DNA of 64,000 nt, taken from positions 139,820,626-139,884,625 of the forward strand of contig NC_073695.1 of the NCBI RefSeq assembly GCF_029784165.1. The letters run 5' to 3'. Each line of letters starts with the position of its first letter. Positions within the stretch are counted from its first letter, which is position 1. The notes beneath the pieces were generated by a model. That model was not told where the DNA came from. It worked only from the letters and a program-made list of their open reading frames with translations, and searched no databases. This stretch comes from Wyeomyia smithii. Its lineage: Eukaryota > Arthropoda > Insecta > Diptera > Culicidae. A program made the position numbers and the translations under genes. Positions 11,961 through 22,197 of the stretch are shown piece after piece.

Positions 11961-11981
11961 ACTCTTCTTGGAACTTGTTTG

Positions 11982-13155
11982 CTATTTATTGAAACGCAAG
12001 CTGCTTTTCTTTTGATTGAAAAGTCTTTCATAAATCACGCACTCTGAGCTGAGTGCGGCATGGTTGACGTCCAAGTCCATTTTACGCTCTCTATTCATTT
12101 TCAAACAATTAATGAATTTCAATACAGTAGACATGCACTCTGATGTCTTGTGCTCTTGGATACACCTAGAGCATGTAACACAATTTTTGCAATCCATGCT
12201 CTTGTGTCCAAATTCTCCACATTTGAAGCATCTCAACACGTTTATCGCGGGAAGTACTAAGCATCGATCAAACTCTACATTTACTTGCTTAGCAGCTAAT
12301 AAGCTATTATACGCTTCTAAATCAACCTCTATTACCGCGCTATACTTGTTATAAGTGAAGCGTGGATTTTCAAAGGTATTTACTACTTTTATATTATTTA
12401 TTGTGATGCCTTCATTTTGACTCTTTAAATAGTCAATGAAAACATCAGGAGAAAGATTCTCGCTCATGCCCACTATTTTCAATCTTGGCACCGATGTGGG
12501 TACAACAGCGCTGTAATTTTCACCCAGATTATTTTCAATGCCATTTTTCACATTTTCAATATTTTCGCCAATAGCGCATTCAACAATAATGGAACCATCT
12601 TTACCGTTCCTAAAATTACTAACTTTGTGTGTTTTTGGAACTAAGTTAGTTTTCAAAAACTTCCGAATTTCCTCGCAAGCTTGTCTGGACTTTTAAGGTT
12701 TAATCACAATAACCGGACGAGTCTTAGGTTTGGCCGGTTTAAAACCATTATTATTATTACTATTACTAATCATTTGACTTGTACTCGTTTTTTTACTTTT
12801 ACTGTGTCTTTTAACGACTTCCGCAAATGTTGCGTCGTCATCAAAAACATCATTTTGATCGTTGTTATCATATTCAATTTAACGCTTTTTGCCAATTCGG
12901 TCCGATTCAGAAGGAACCGGCTCATTCCGCGCGCGAGCATCGTTCATCGCAGCTATATTCTGACGCGTATTTTATTCCAAAACCGAGTTAATCAATTTTT
13001 CAAATTGCTCACAAAATAATTTTTCAAGAGACTCATTAACATTTAATCTCAACTGTTCAACACCGGCACTCAACGCGTTGTTTATCTGGGCCGATATTTG
13101 GTCTCGCATTGCAATGACCGAATCAGTGAGAGAAGATAATTTCTTCATCTCTTCT
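11982..13155 (-). pseudogene. CR1/L2-like LINE ORF1, C-terminal part
   Basis: Read on the minus strand, one frame runs from the Jockey insertion site (13155) to the stop at 11982, broken by three TAA codons (12972-12974, 12879-12881, 12693-12695). The order is: a heptad-like coiled-coil segment, an Asn/Ser/Lys-rich linker, a basic and probably RNA-binding region (12600-12300), and a zinc knuckle, CFKCGEFGHKSMDC, followed by more CxxC and HxxxxC residues. It would be the nucleic-acid-binding chaperone of the retrotransposition particle. The frame matches the PHD-finger half at 17573-17810 exactly once the Jockey copy is removed. Confidence 0.85.
13142..13155. repeat. Target-site duplication, left copy
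   Basis: TCTTCATCTCTTCT is repeated exactly at 17573-17586. It brackets the Jockey LINE and lies inside ORF1 of the older minus-strand LINE. Confidence 0.95.
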
Positions 13156-13190
13156 CACAGTGCGTCTTGAGCTGCCCGACAGATCAGACG
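13156..13190 (+). promoter_or_regulatory. Internal LINE promoter (Inr + DPE)
   Basis: CAGT at 13158-13161 resembles an initiator with A13159 as +1. AGACG at 13186-13190 fits the downstream promoter element RGWYV exactly at +28 to +32. No TATA box is needed. An internal downstream promoter lets a full-length LINE carry its own promoter to a new site. Confidence 0.6.
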
Positions 13191-13376
13191 TATTTTCGGT
13201 TGCTTGTGGACTGGTCTTTGACTGCCTATAGCTTCAAAGTTTGTGTTTTGTCAGTGTGTCTTTTAAAGATTACCTGGAAGTTAACTTACATCAGTCTTTC
13301 TCAAGACTACCTATTTCTTTCTTTCTCAATACTTGCAATTTGATATTATTTTTGAACTTTTTTCGTATCACCTGAA

Positions 13377-14686
13377 ATGGCAGGACGAAAAAAGAAACCA
13401 CGCATCGCTACGGGGAGGAAAAGAGAGGCATCTCTTTCTGAAACTAGCTTATGCAGTGTAAATTTATATGATATTCTGCTTAAGCAAGAAGCCGGCGAAA
13501 TTGAAATTTTCGAAAGTAAAACTGTTCAAAGTGAAATTTCTATAGAAAAGGAGAAAGTTCCACCTATTGTGGTAGCTATTGCTTCTGAATTTAATATTTT
13601 CAAAAGAAAACTTTCTACGTTTCTCTCCGACGTCAAAGTTACTTATCAAATTGGCCGAAGAGGCGAATGCCGTTTACTGGCCCAAACATTGAAAGATTGG
13701 AATCGTCTTATTCAGTATTTAACTGAAAAGATGTATAAATTTTTTGCATATGATACGAAGAGCGCCAAACCGTTCAAGGTCGTATTGAAAGGTCTCACCA
13801 ACGATCAAACCGTTGATGAGATCAAAATTACTTTGACAGAATTACTTGGTATAGCCCCTACCCAAGTAATTCTGATGAAACAAAAATCACGAGGCGAAAA
13901 CAGTCAGCGAACTGGAATTTCCCTTGTAAATTATTAAATTCATTTTAACCGCAGTGAGGTTAATAACTTAATTTTTTTTTTGAAAAAGCACATGATTTAT
14001 ATAACGTGCGAGTAAAATGGGAATTATATCGAAAGTTTGGCGGAGGTGAAAAGCATATCACCCAATGCCGTATTTGCCAACGTTATAGCCATGGTTCAAA
14101 GTTCTGTAACATGGACCAAAAATGCTTCATTTGTGGAGACTCTTCTCACAAAAAGGACACATGTTCTGTAAAAGAGAGTAAAAATTTTCGCTGTGCGAAT
14201 TGTAACGGCAACCATATGTCGAATTTTTATCAATGCCCAGCCCGTTTAGCAATTGTTAAGGCAAGGCAAGGTAAACAAAATTCAAAACAAACTTTAAAAC
14301 AACATTCTCCAAGCGTACCAGTGACGCATAGTTTACCTACTCCTTTGCATACCCGTTTAACTTATGCACAGGTTACAGGTAGTTCGAACATTATACCGCC
14401 TAGTGTTGGTAGTTCGAAAATGACCGTTAATATGGGTAAGCAAAACACGCTAGAAAATAACTGTACACCTATTACTCCAGCTAATATTGCTACCGAAAAT
14501 ATTTTTTCTAATGTCAACTGCCTGGGGTCTATTACGGCAGGTAAACTTTCTTTTTTGCAACAGGCAATGTTCGATCTTATGAACGCCATGTTACAGGCAA
14601 AATCAATGTTTGAAGCCATTCAAATAGGCACAAATTTTACTATTAAAATTGTTTCTAATTTAAAATTTAGCAATGATTTTAAATAA
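13377..14686 (+). pseudogene. Jockey-clade ORF1 (nucleic-acid-binding), two lesions
   Basis: ATG at 13377 opens a Lys/Arg-rich N-terminus (GRKKKPRIATGRKRE), then a region matching the PRE_C2HC-type domain found before retroelement zinc fingers (KPFKVVLKGL...). A TAA at 13935-13937 ends the first frame. The expected domain continues in the same frame (IHFNRSEVNN) until a run of ten T (13972-13981) shifts it. The sequence then continues from about 13982 to 14686 with three zinc knuckles: CRICQRYSHGSKFC, CFICGDSSHKKDTC and CANCNGNHMSNFYQC. The two lesions remove the zinc-knuckle half from translation. The homopolymer slip could also be a sequencing error; the TAA is less easily explained that way. 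Confidence 0.9.
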
Positions 14687-17333
14687 AACAATTAAAATAT
14701 TAAATTGGAATGCTCGCTCATTGAAGGCCAATGAGAATGAGCTTTTTAATTTTTTAACAGTAAATAATGTGCATATTGCAATTATTACTGAAACATTTTT
14801 GAAACCTAACATAAAATTAAAATATGATCCCAATTACGTGGTTCATAGATATGATAGGATTCAGGGTTCCGGCGGTGGAGTTGCAATTGTTATTCATCGC
14901 CGAATCAAACATCGTGCTCTTCCCCATCTTGAGACGAAAGTTATTGAAACTTTGGGAATTGAAGTTCAAACTGAACTTGGGATTTTATTTATTGCCGCAG
15001 CATATTTACCATTTCAATGCACACGCGAGCACAAAAATTATTTTAAAGGTGATTTACAAAAACTCACAAGAAATCGTTCGAAATTTTTTATAATCGGCGA
15101 TTTTAACGCTAAACATCGTTCATGGAATAATTCTCAAAGTAATTCCAATGGCAAAATTTTATCCAATGATTGTTCTTCAGGATATTATTCTATTTTGTCT
15201 CCGAATAGTCCTACATGCTTTTCTTCTGTAAGAAACCCTTCAACAATTGATTTGATGCTTACAGATCAGAGTCATGTATGTAGTGATTTGATCACACATG
15301 CTGACTTTGATTCTGACCATCTTCCAATAACTTTTTCTTTATCACATGAATCAGTTTTAAACCCTATGAGCTCTGTTTTTAATTATAACAAGGCTAATTG
15401 GGAAAGATACAAAACTCATATTGAGAGAAATTTCAATAATGAGCATGATTTGCAAAACGAAGTGAATATTGATTCCGCTTTGGAAGCATTAAAATGTGCA
15501 ATTGTTGATGCCTTGAATTATTCTGTTCCAAAGGCTCAAATGAAATTTGATTCACCAATAATTGACGAAAATCTTCAACTTCTAATTCGTTTGAAAAATG
15601 TCCGCAGACGTCAATATCAACGTTCTCGTGACCCTGTTTTTAAAACTATTTATAAAGATTTACAGAAAGAGATTAAACATAGATTTACTCTTCTGAGAAA
15701 TCAAAATTTTGAGACTAAAGTTGAAAAATTGAAACCATATTCAAAACCTTTTTGGAAGCTGTCAAAGATTCTTAAGAAACCTTCAAAGCCTATTCCAGTT
15801 TATAAAGATGGTGAACGTTTTCTTGTATCCAATGAACAAAAGGCTCAAAGACTTGCTCAGCAGTTTGAGAGTGTTCATAACGCAAATTTGAATTTTGTGA
15901 GTCCAATTGAAAATGAAGTCGCACGTCAATTTGATTTAATTACTTCCCAAAATTTTTCACCTGCAGAAATAATTGAAACTAACTTGAACGAGATTAAATC
16001 AATTATTGAAAATTTCAAAAATATGAAAGCACCTGGTGACGATGGAATCTTTAATATACTAATCAAACATCTCTTTGAGAGCACAATGAAATTTTTAGTG
16101 AAAATTTTCAATTGCTGCTTCAAAATTGCATATTTTCCCAAATTATGGAAAAATGCAAAAAGTACTCCAATTTTAAAACCGGATAAGAACCCAGCTGAAG
16201 TTTCAAGTTATCGACCAATCAGTTTGCTTTCTTCAATAAGTAAACTGTTTGAGAGGATTATTCTTAACAGGATGATGTCACACATCAAAGAAAATTCAAT
16301 TTTTGCAAATGAACAGTTTGGATTTCGCCATGGGCATTCCACAACTCATCAATTGCTCAGAGTTACAAATATGATACGAGCTAACAAATCTGAAGGTTAT
16401 TTCACTGGAGCTGCTCTTTTAGACATAGAAAAAGCATTCGACAGTGTTTGGCATAAAGGTTTGATTGCGAAATTGCAAACTTTTAATTTTCCAATTTTCC
16501 TAATCAAAATTTTAGAAAATTATCTTACTGATCGAACTCTGCAGGTTGTCTATCAGAATTCAAAATCTGATAGACTTCCTGTCAGAGCAGGTGTACCTCA
16601 AGGTTCAGTCTTGGGTCCAGTCCTGTACAACATATTCACTTCAGATCTTCCTGATTTGCCTCCAGGATGCACAAAGTCATTGTTCTGCGATGACACAAGC
16701 ATTTCCGTAAAAGGAAAAAGTCTTCGTGTCATATGCAGTCGATTGCAGAAAAGTTTAGATATTTTTTCTTACTACTTGCAAAAGTGGAAAATCTCTCCCA
16801 ATGCTTCTAAAACTCAAATGATAATTTTTCCGCATAAGCCTAGGGCTTCTTTCCTCAAACCAAACAATAATCACGTTGTCAAGATGAATGGGGTCATTTT
16901 AAGTTGGTCCGACAAGGTTAAGCACTTGGGACTAATTTATGATAAAAAACTTATTTTCAAAGAGCACATTGAGAGTATACAAGCCATGTGCATCAAACAT
17001 ACGAGATGTTTATATCCTCTCATTAACAGGAATTCTAAACTTTGTTTAAAGAACAAACTTTTGATTTACAAACAAATTTTTAGACCAGCAATGCTTTATG
17101 CTGTACCGATCTGGTCAAGTTGCTGTTCAACAAGGAAGAAAACGCTCCAAGGGATTCAGAATAAAATTCTGAAAATGATTTTGAAGCGTCCTCCTTGGTT
17201 TGGTACACTCGAATTACATAGACTTACTGGTGTTGAACCATTAGAAACTATGTCAAATAAAATTATTAACAATTTTCGACAAAAATCGTTGCAATCCTCA
17301 ATTGCTACGATAAGCTCTCTTTATAGCCAATAA
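14673..17333 (+). CDS. Jockey-clade ORF2: endonuclease-reverse transcriptase
   Basis: This is an intact 886-codon frame, close to the roughly 900 residues usual for jockey ORF2. The N-terminus is an apurinic-type endonuclease: NWNARSL (about residue 11), ITETFL (about 40), IGDFNAKHRSW (about 141) and DSDHLP (about 213). The reverse transcriptase spans about 450-730: KAPGDDG, SYRPISLLS, EQFGFRHGHST, LLDIEKAFDSVWH, VPQGSVLGP, and the catalytic box FCDDTSI with Asp673-Asp674, a C in place of the usual A of FADD. No RNase H follows, as in the Jockey clade. It nicks target DNA and reverse-transcribes its own RNA in the nucleus. ATG 14673 overlaps ORF1 by 14 bp, suggesting reinitiation or coupled translation. 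It may be catalytically competent. Confidence 0.93.
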   Translation: MILNKTIKILNWNARSLKANENELFNFLTVNNVHIAIITETFLKPNIKLKYDPNYVVHRYDRIQGSGGGVAIVIHRRIKHRALPHLETKVIETLGIEVQTELGILFIAAAYLPFQCTREHKNYFKGDLQKLTRNRSKFFIIGDFNAKHRSWNNSQSNSNGKILSNDCSSGYYSILSPNSPTCFSSVRNPSTIDLMLTDQSHVCSDLITHADFDSDHLPITFSLSHESVLNPMSSVFNYNKANWERYKTHIERNFNNEHDLQNEVNIDSALEALKCAIVDALNYSVPKAQMKFDSPIIDENLQLLIRLKNVRRRQYQRSRDPVFKTIYKDLQKEIKHRFTLLRNQNFETKVEKLKPYSKPFWKLSKILKKPSKPIPVYKDGERFLVSNEQKAQRLAQQFESVHNANLNFVSPIENEVARQFDLITSQNFSPAEIIETNLNEIKSIIENFKNMKAPGDDGIFNILIKHLFESTMKFLVKIFNCCFKIAYFPKLWKNAKSTPILKPDKNPAEVSSYRPISLLSSISKLFERIILNRMMSHIKENSIFANEQFGFRHGHSTTHQLLRVTNMIRANKSEGYFTGAALLDIEKAFDSVWHKGLIAKLQTFNFPIFLIKILENYLTDRTLQVVYQNSKSDRLPVRAGVPQGSVLGPVLYNIFTSDLPDLPPGCTKSLFCDDTSISVKGKSLRVICSRLQKSLDIFSYYLQKWKISPNASKTQMIIFPHKPRASFLKPNNNHVVKMNGVILSWSDKVKHLGLIYDKKLIFKEHIESIQAMCIKHTRCLYPLINRNSKLCLKNKLLIYKQIFRPAMLYAVPIWSSCCSTRKKTLQGIQNKILKMILKRPPWFGTLELHRLTGVEPLETMSNKIINNFRQKSLQSSIATISSLYSQ

Positions 17334-17572
17334 GTTAGCAATTAAGTTAGCAATTAAGTTAGTTGTAAGTTTACTTCCCCTTTTTGACAAGTAGGTTTAA
17401 ATCCCTACGAATGATAAGTCCTAATTGCGAAAGCAAACAAATCCTAACAATTAAAATTTAAAATTTCTAACAGTGTTGAGAAGTCACCATTTGTGATTGG
17501 ACACACATACTCATTATTTACTAATATTTATCATAAATACTTAAGCTACTAACAAATCCCCCCTTAAAAAAA
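17334..17572 (+). other. Jockey LINE 3' UTR and A-tail
   Basis: Directly after the ORF2 stop there is a short tandem repeat of about 12 bp, AAGTTAGCAATT, roughly three times (17330-17366). The region ends TTAAAAAAA, abutting the right target-site duplication. There is no clear AATAAA close to the end. Confidence 0.75.
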
Positions 17573-17586
17573 TCTTCATCTCTTCT
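17573..17586. repeat. Target-site duplication, right copy
   Basis: This is an exact copy of 13142-13155, directly after the A-tail of the Jockey LINE. Confidence 0.95.
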
Positions 17587-17810
17587 TCGATACGCTTGAC
17601 TTCCGAAACCAAATGCTGCCCACCACAACACTGGTTTGATAAACATTCATCACACTTGAAGCAAAGATTATCGTTATCTGTTATAATCTTTGCCGTTGCC
17701 TTGGTGAGTCCAGTGCACTTGTAGTGAAACAAACGTGCACAGTTGAAGCCCACACATTTCAACGGCAAATCCGATAGGACAATTGCCGTTCCACAGCCAG
17801 AACAAATCAT
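17573..17810 (-). pseudogene. CR1/L2-like LINE ORF1, N-terminal PHD finger
   Basis: The start is taken at ATG 17810 (MICSGCGTA). Spaced zinc ligands fit a PHD-type finger: CSGC, then C-V-G-F-N-C, HYKC and CFKCDEC, followed by CC and a charged helix (SEVKRIEEEMK) entering a coiled coil. The frame breaks at the Jockey insertion point and resumes in phase at 13155. PHD fingers at the start of ORF1 are known in CR1-type elements and may bind histone tails or self-associate. The open frame visible past the junction (17541-17572) belongs to the Jockey tail and is not real. Confidence 0.85.
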
Positions 17811-19133
17811 CGCACACAACACACGTTAACACGGGACGCCATACCAACAGACATGCAGGGAAACAAGAGATAGGCAAAAAAATGATCACCACCGCAGCTA
17901 ATGCGCTGGGGGGATTTTATTTAAACAAACTTTAATGTGAACAAGCTGCTTAAGCAACTGTTCTTGTACTTAGCCTTGGGTAGATTCATTACCGAAACAC
18001 GTTAGAATATATCTACCGTGAATCACTTCACTATTTCACACGTAAAATAACGATTAAATATCACCACAAAATAACACGAACTACTCTGTTCGCCATCAAA
18101 GACAACAGTTTTCGTCGACGCAAGAGATAATATTCCTATATTCATTATTAGTTTTATCGTTTTGAATCTATGTCCACTCTGAAAACTTATCATAATTATC
18201 AAGAATTTCGAGGAAGATAAAACAAGATAATTCAAAGTTTGAGAAAGCATAAATAGGAAAAAGAGAAAATACCTAACAAAATAGCATTATCGGATAATTT
18301 CTAATTTGGAATTTCAAATACAATCAAAACGATAAACTTCGCGCTTATTATCTTATTACTTTTGTAATTTTTTAAAAATGTACTTTTCATACCATGTTTT
18401 CTTTGATACTTCACTTATATCATAGACTAAAGAGACATAGATATCCAAGTTGGGCTTCGCTGCATATAATCTCAAGGCAACACTATGAACTTGCCATCTG
18501 TAGGCCGTTGGGTGAACTAAAGCATATCCACTCGGAAAAATATCATGGTACCCCTTATCATTTCAGTGGTGAGCTTGACCAGATTCTCACACCCAGAAAA
18601 ATATCATGTTACTTTCAATCTGATTTGTACGGCGGTTTTCAATCGACTTTACAATATAATCTAGATGATTTGCCATTTCAATTTATTACAACAACAATGC
18701 AAAGAAACCTCGCGTAATTTTACAAATTAGCATGAGTCACAAAATGTAAAAATCTCATAGATACTCTCATCGAATTGTCGAAGGTGACAAAAAGAAAAAA
18801 AAAAGCTTCACATTCACTTAAATTATTTTAACATTGTTTATGTTGTACTTGACGTTCGTGAATTTTGACGAAATAAGTTATGCTATGCTTTGCTACTCGT
18901 TGTAAGTGAATTTTGAGGATATTAAGAGACGTATATAACAACGATTTTCAACGCAGTAATGTAAAACCTTAGTTGAAAATAGCGTTTAGCAGTATTCACC
19001 AAAATAAATATTGTATCGTTTTTAAATAGAACCTAAAAGGATGAGCGAAAATTTCCAAATTTGATTTTCTCAGTTCTTTGCAAATATTAATAAATCGATT
19101 TAAACATTCAAGCAAGGAATAGTGAAATTGATA
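17811..19133. other. Unassigned; LINE 5' UTR then unknown DNA
   Basis: The first one to several hundred bases are probably the 5' UTR of the minus-strand CR1/L2-like LINE; its end was not found. An open frame at 18394-18717 (107 codons, plus) has no recognisable domain. CAATCGACT occurs twice (near 18640 and 19275) and GAAAAATATCATG twice (near 18537 and 18598), hinting at repeat-derived DNA. No gene is called. Confidence 0.4.
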
Positions 19134-19256
19134 ATGAATGAGATCACAAACAATAATCTGCAACGGAAGCTACAAACCGAAAGGGAGAACATCCTTCAGC
19201 AACATTTGACGGCTGAGGCAGAATTATTAACCCAATCAGTTCCGCAAAGGGATTAA
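19134..19256 (+). other. Small open frame, unknown
   Basis: ATG 19134 to TAA 19254-19256 encodes 40 residues that are very polar and helix-prone (Gln/Glu/Leu-rich, RKLQTERENILQQHL). Its composition is more protein-like than the AT-rich surroundings, but there is no recognised family, no conserved context and no clear promoter. It could be an exon, a broken retroelement piece or chance. Confidence 0.2.
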
Positions 19257-19401
19257 AGCTGTATAGTGGTTTTCAATCGACTATTAAAATTGGTACAAAC
19301 AACAAATGAGTTATGCTAATGATGACTAGAGCAAGATACCTGACATCATACATTTTGCTCGCAACACCTTTATAACGGTGCCATCTGATGATCTCAAACT
19401 G

Positions 19402-20346
19402 CACACTTAAAACTGGATCTCGAGCTCGGCAAAAAAACATGCGAGCTCACTCGGCAACTTTGGATTCAACCGATATTTCAGTAAAAAAATGCCGGTTGCC
19501 GACAGTCGTCAGATCATTTTGCCGGGACTTCGTCCAAAAAACTAAGCTTGACGAATCTCGTCTCTATTTTTTGCCGAATTTGTCGTTAAACACTGTTGAT
19601 GCCGAGGTCAGCAAAAATATTACTGGTATCTCGGCACAAATTTTACTCGTTGCCGTGTTTCGGCAGTACAGCTGTCATTCTCATGAACGAGTTGCCGCCA
19701 TTTTTCTTAGTGCAAATGTATGCGTGTTACGGGTGAGCAAACAGGAAGCAAATACAAGTTTGGCTGAAATTTGTGCAAATTACAAGTGTTTACAATCCGG
19801 TAGCCGAAAAAAAATGTAGAACAGATTGGTGGGAAGTGGCTGGAACTCAAAAAGTGTAGTTCCAAATCGTGTGAATACAATATTGTATTTGTTTTAAGGA
19901 TAGGCATTAGACGTAGTTTTAGACTATATGTTTAGCTCAATGCCCCACTGGTGAGCAAGATAAAGAAAAGTATTCAAGATTTAGTATGAATAAATTTCTT
20001 ACTAAAACTCATCGAGCTTATAATTTATCTTTTAAAAGAAAACTACCGAATGCACAGTAAAACTATTCTCTGCGATTGGATTCCACTAAAAAACGGCTCT
20101 CTACTGTGCCGAACATTCAGCTTATATAACCGAATGGTCGTTAAACTGGTTTGCCGCTTCTCGGCTGGATTTGCCGAGAGCACAGTCAACTGTGTACCGC
20201 GATTCTCGGCATAAAATGACATATGTCAAATATTGATTTTCCGAGATTCTCGGCAAAAGAGATTAAGCCGAGATGGTTGCCGAGTACTCGGCAGTTCAAA
20301 TCTCGGCACAAACAATAACGAGATTCGGCGAAATTTTTTAAGTGTG
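19402..20346. mobile_element. Non-autonomous element with TCGGCA-rich ends
   Basis: CACACTTAA at 19402-19410 faces TTAAGTGTG at 20338-20346 as short terminal inverted repeats. Inside, many copies of CTCGGCA/TGCCGAG cluster near both ends (about 19420-19700 and 20150-20335), while the middle lacks them. Clustered subterminal motifs are usual in DNA transposons, where they bind transposase. There is no transposase frame and no convincing target-site duplication. The superfamily is undetermined. Confidence 0.5.
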
Positions 20347-20572
20347 TGTGATTATTAGCAAAATCGATTTATCATGCTCAATCCGCTAGATGAAAACGAA
20401 AACAAGATGGCAATACCGTATAAGGATATTGAAAATTAAATGACAGGACCATACAATGATATTGAAAAACATGCTTCACCTTTTATCACCTTGTCGTCAT
20501 TACCAAATTAACGGTATACAAATTAGTTCAATTTTCGTTCACGCGCAGCGAAAGTCGTGTCCGCTGCATACT

Positions 20573-20646
20573 GCAAGAGTTACTCTTGCATAACCAAAGA
20601 TGACTAGTACACAATACGTTACTCTTGAAGTCATCTTTGGTTATGC
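20573..20646. repeat. Double hairpin with perfect 18-bp stem
   Basis: GCATAACCAAAGATGACT (20588-20605) pairs exactly with 20629-20646 around a 23-base loop. Overlapping its left foot is a second palindrome, GCAAGAG TTA CTCTTGC (20573-20589). The stem length would suit a short RNA hairpin, but nothing shows it is transcribed. It may be a small foldback element. Confidence 0.7.
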
Positions 20647-22197
20647 TTAAAAACATATTGTTGGAACGACTATGAACGATTAGTCATACTATCTTCAAAA
20701 TAAATAATTCATATCATGGCCATCTCATACATTGGCATTTATTATAGTCCTGTTGTAATAAATTATTATTATTATCTAGACCATATAGATTAGTCTGTTA
20801 AAACACCGCACAAATCTGACCAAGCCTAAAAAGATAGCAATTACCTTAATATTTTTCTGTGTGTGCGCATTGAATGTAGTTCACCCAACCGCCATCATAC
20901 TCGGAGGGGCGCCACATTTTTGTTGCCCGTATTGTTGGTTGAATTGGATATCTATGTTCCAATAATCTAAGCTTATATTTACTCAGAGGGGATTCACTGC
21001 TGTCAAATTCCATATATGTGTGCGTTATCGCAGATCAACTCTGGTTCATGACGTTTTATGGTCCATGATGTTTGTAACTATGAACAATAATGGGGGGAAA
21101 ATATCACTACACAACACATTCATGAAAGTTTTCCGCGGTTTCTCGCGTTTTGATGAAAAACGTTCCAATTCTATAATATTTCACATCGATCAATTTCATG
21201 ACCAAAAAGAACAAAACCCAAAACAAACGCCACGTTGCTGAATATGTTGGTTACACGATGTTTGATAGATAGATCCCCCCTGTATTTACTAAAATCAATA
21301 CATTCACTATACCTGTCACTGTGAGTAGCTTCAGTCAACGTAAACGTTACCTCGTCACGCTTTTCATCTATAAACCATACCTTCACTGCCATCAGTAAGC
21401 ATAATATTGAATAAAATATTTCATTGTGTAGGTGTCCCAGGGCGGCTTACGAGCCCGACAAACCACCACACAGGAGTTCGCCTACGTGCCAGCCAAAATG
21501 GTCATCTCGAATTTAAAAAAATAACCATACAAAATGTTCACCTGCTCGAAGAAACACCCTGTGCAAAATTTCAGCTCAATCGGACTTAAAATGGGGTGGC
21601 GCAAAGCGATTGAAGTTTGGCTCTTTTGAAAACTGAAAAATCACCTACGGGGTACGTGAAATTTCGGTTTTCAAAAAAAATTTTTTGATGCCAAATGACT
21701 TAAAAACGCATGAAACGTCGAGAATTGGTGTCATCTGAGAAATTTTTCTTTTCCAAAAATCGACTCTGGGGCTTCAGTTGTGGAAGGCGGAGTTCAAAAT
21801 GTTTAGAATTTATCTTTTGAAATTGATCACTAGTCTCTCGAAAAAGCCTGTATAATGATATACACTATAACTAGCATCGAATACATTATGTTTCATTAGA
21901 GTGGTTCATTTATTCGACATAGGGTGGTTCATAATATTGTGAAAAATGAGTATAAATTAAAAAAAGCACTTCGGTTCGTTTGATTGGTGTGACGTCTTCG
22001 ACAAAGTTGTAGATAATAATTCTGTCTTTCCAAAAAAATTACACCTAAAAAAATTATTTATTCAAAAAAAAGTTGGAAGCAAAATTAAAAATTAATTATT
22101 TAAAAGAGCTCATTTTTTAAAAATCCGATTTTTTTTTATAAAACCTACAAGAGATTACCAAAACAATTAAACCAGTCCGATCATTTAGAAATCAAGA
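20647..22197. other. Dispersed repeat-like DNA, no gene
   Basis: No coding region is convincing. The stretch at about 21430-21830 (CAGCTCAATCGGACTTAAAA and neighbours) and the stretch at about 21950-22130 look repeat-derived. The motif TTCGACAAAGTTGTAGATAA near 21998 recurs in the inverted sense near 35650. Boundaries cannot be set from the window alone. Confidence 0.35.

Larger units (their letters stand above)
9720..13155 (-). mobile_element. CR1/L2-like LINE, 3' segment
   Basis: This is a degenerate non-LTR retrotransposon on the minus strand with ORF2 (11960 down to 9720) and the C-terminal part of ORF1 (13155 down to 11982). The 5' part of ORF1, with a PHD-type finger, lies at 17573-17810, separated by a Jockey insertion. 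The PHD finger, coiled coil and zinc knuckle in ORF1, followed by an endonuclease/reverse-transcriptase ORF2, are typical of CR1/L2-group elements. The insertion and the ORF disruptions show it is inactive and older than the Jockey copy. Confidence 0.85.
13156..17572 (+). mobile_element. Jockey-clade LINE, nearly full length
   Basis: The 4.4-kb element starts CACAGTGCG and ends in a short A-tail (17566-17572). It is bounded by a perfect 14-bp duplication. A 5' UTR of about 220 bp is followed by ORF1 (13377-14686, two disruptions) and ORF2 (14673-17333, intact), which overlap by 14 bp, and a 3' UTR of about 240 bp. The 5' end carries an internal promoter pattern: if A13159 is +1, AGACG sits at +28 to +32 (13186-13190), as known for Drosophila jockey-type LINEs. 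It is inserted antisense in a CR1/L2-like LINE. Confidence 0.93.

Noticed and set aside
18394..18717. 107-codon plus-strand frame as a host gene
   Set aside because: No domain, no promoter, and short repeated motifs suggest repeat-derived DNA; kept only as unassigned.
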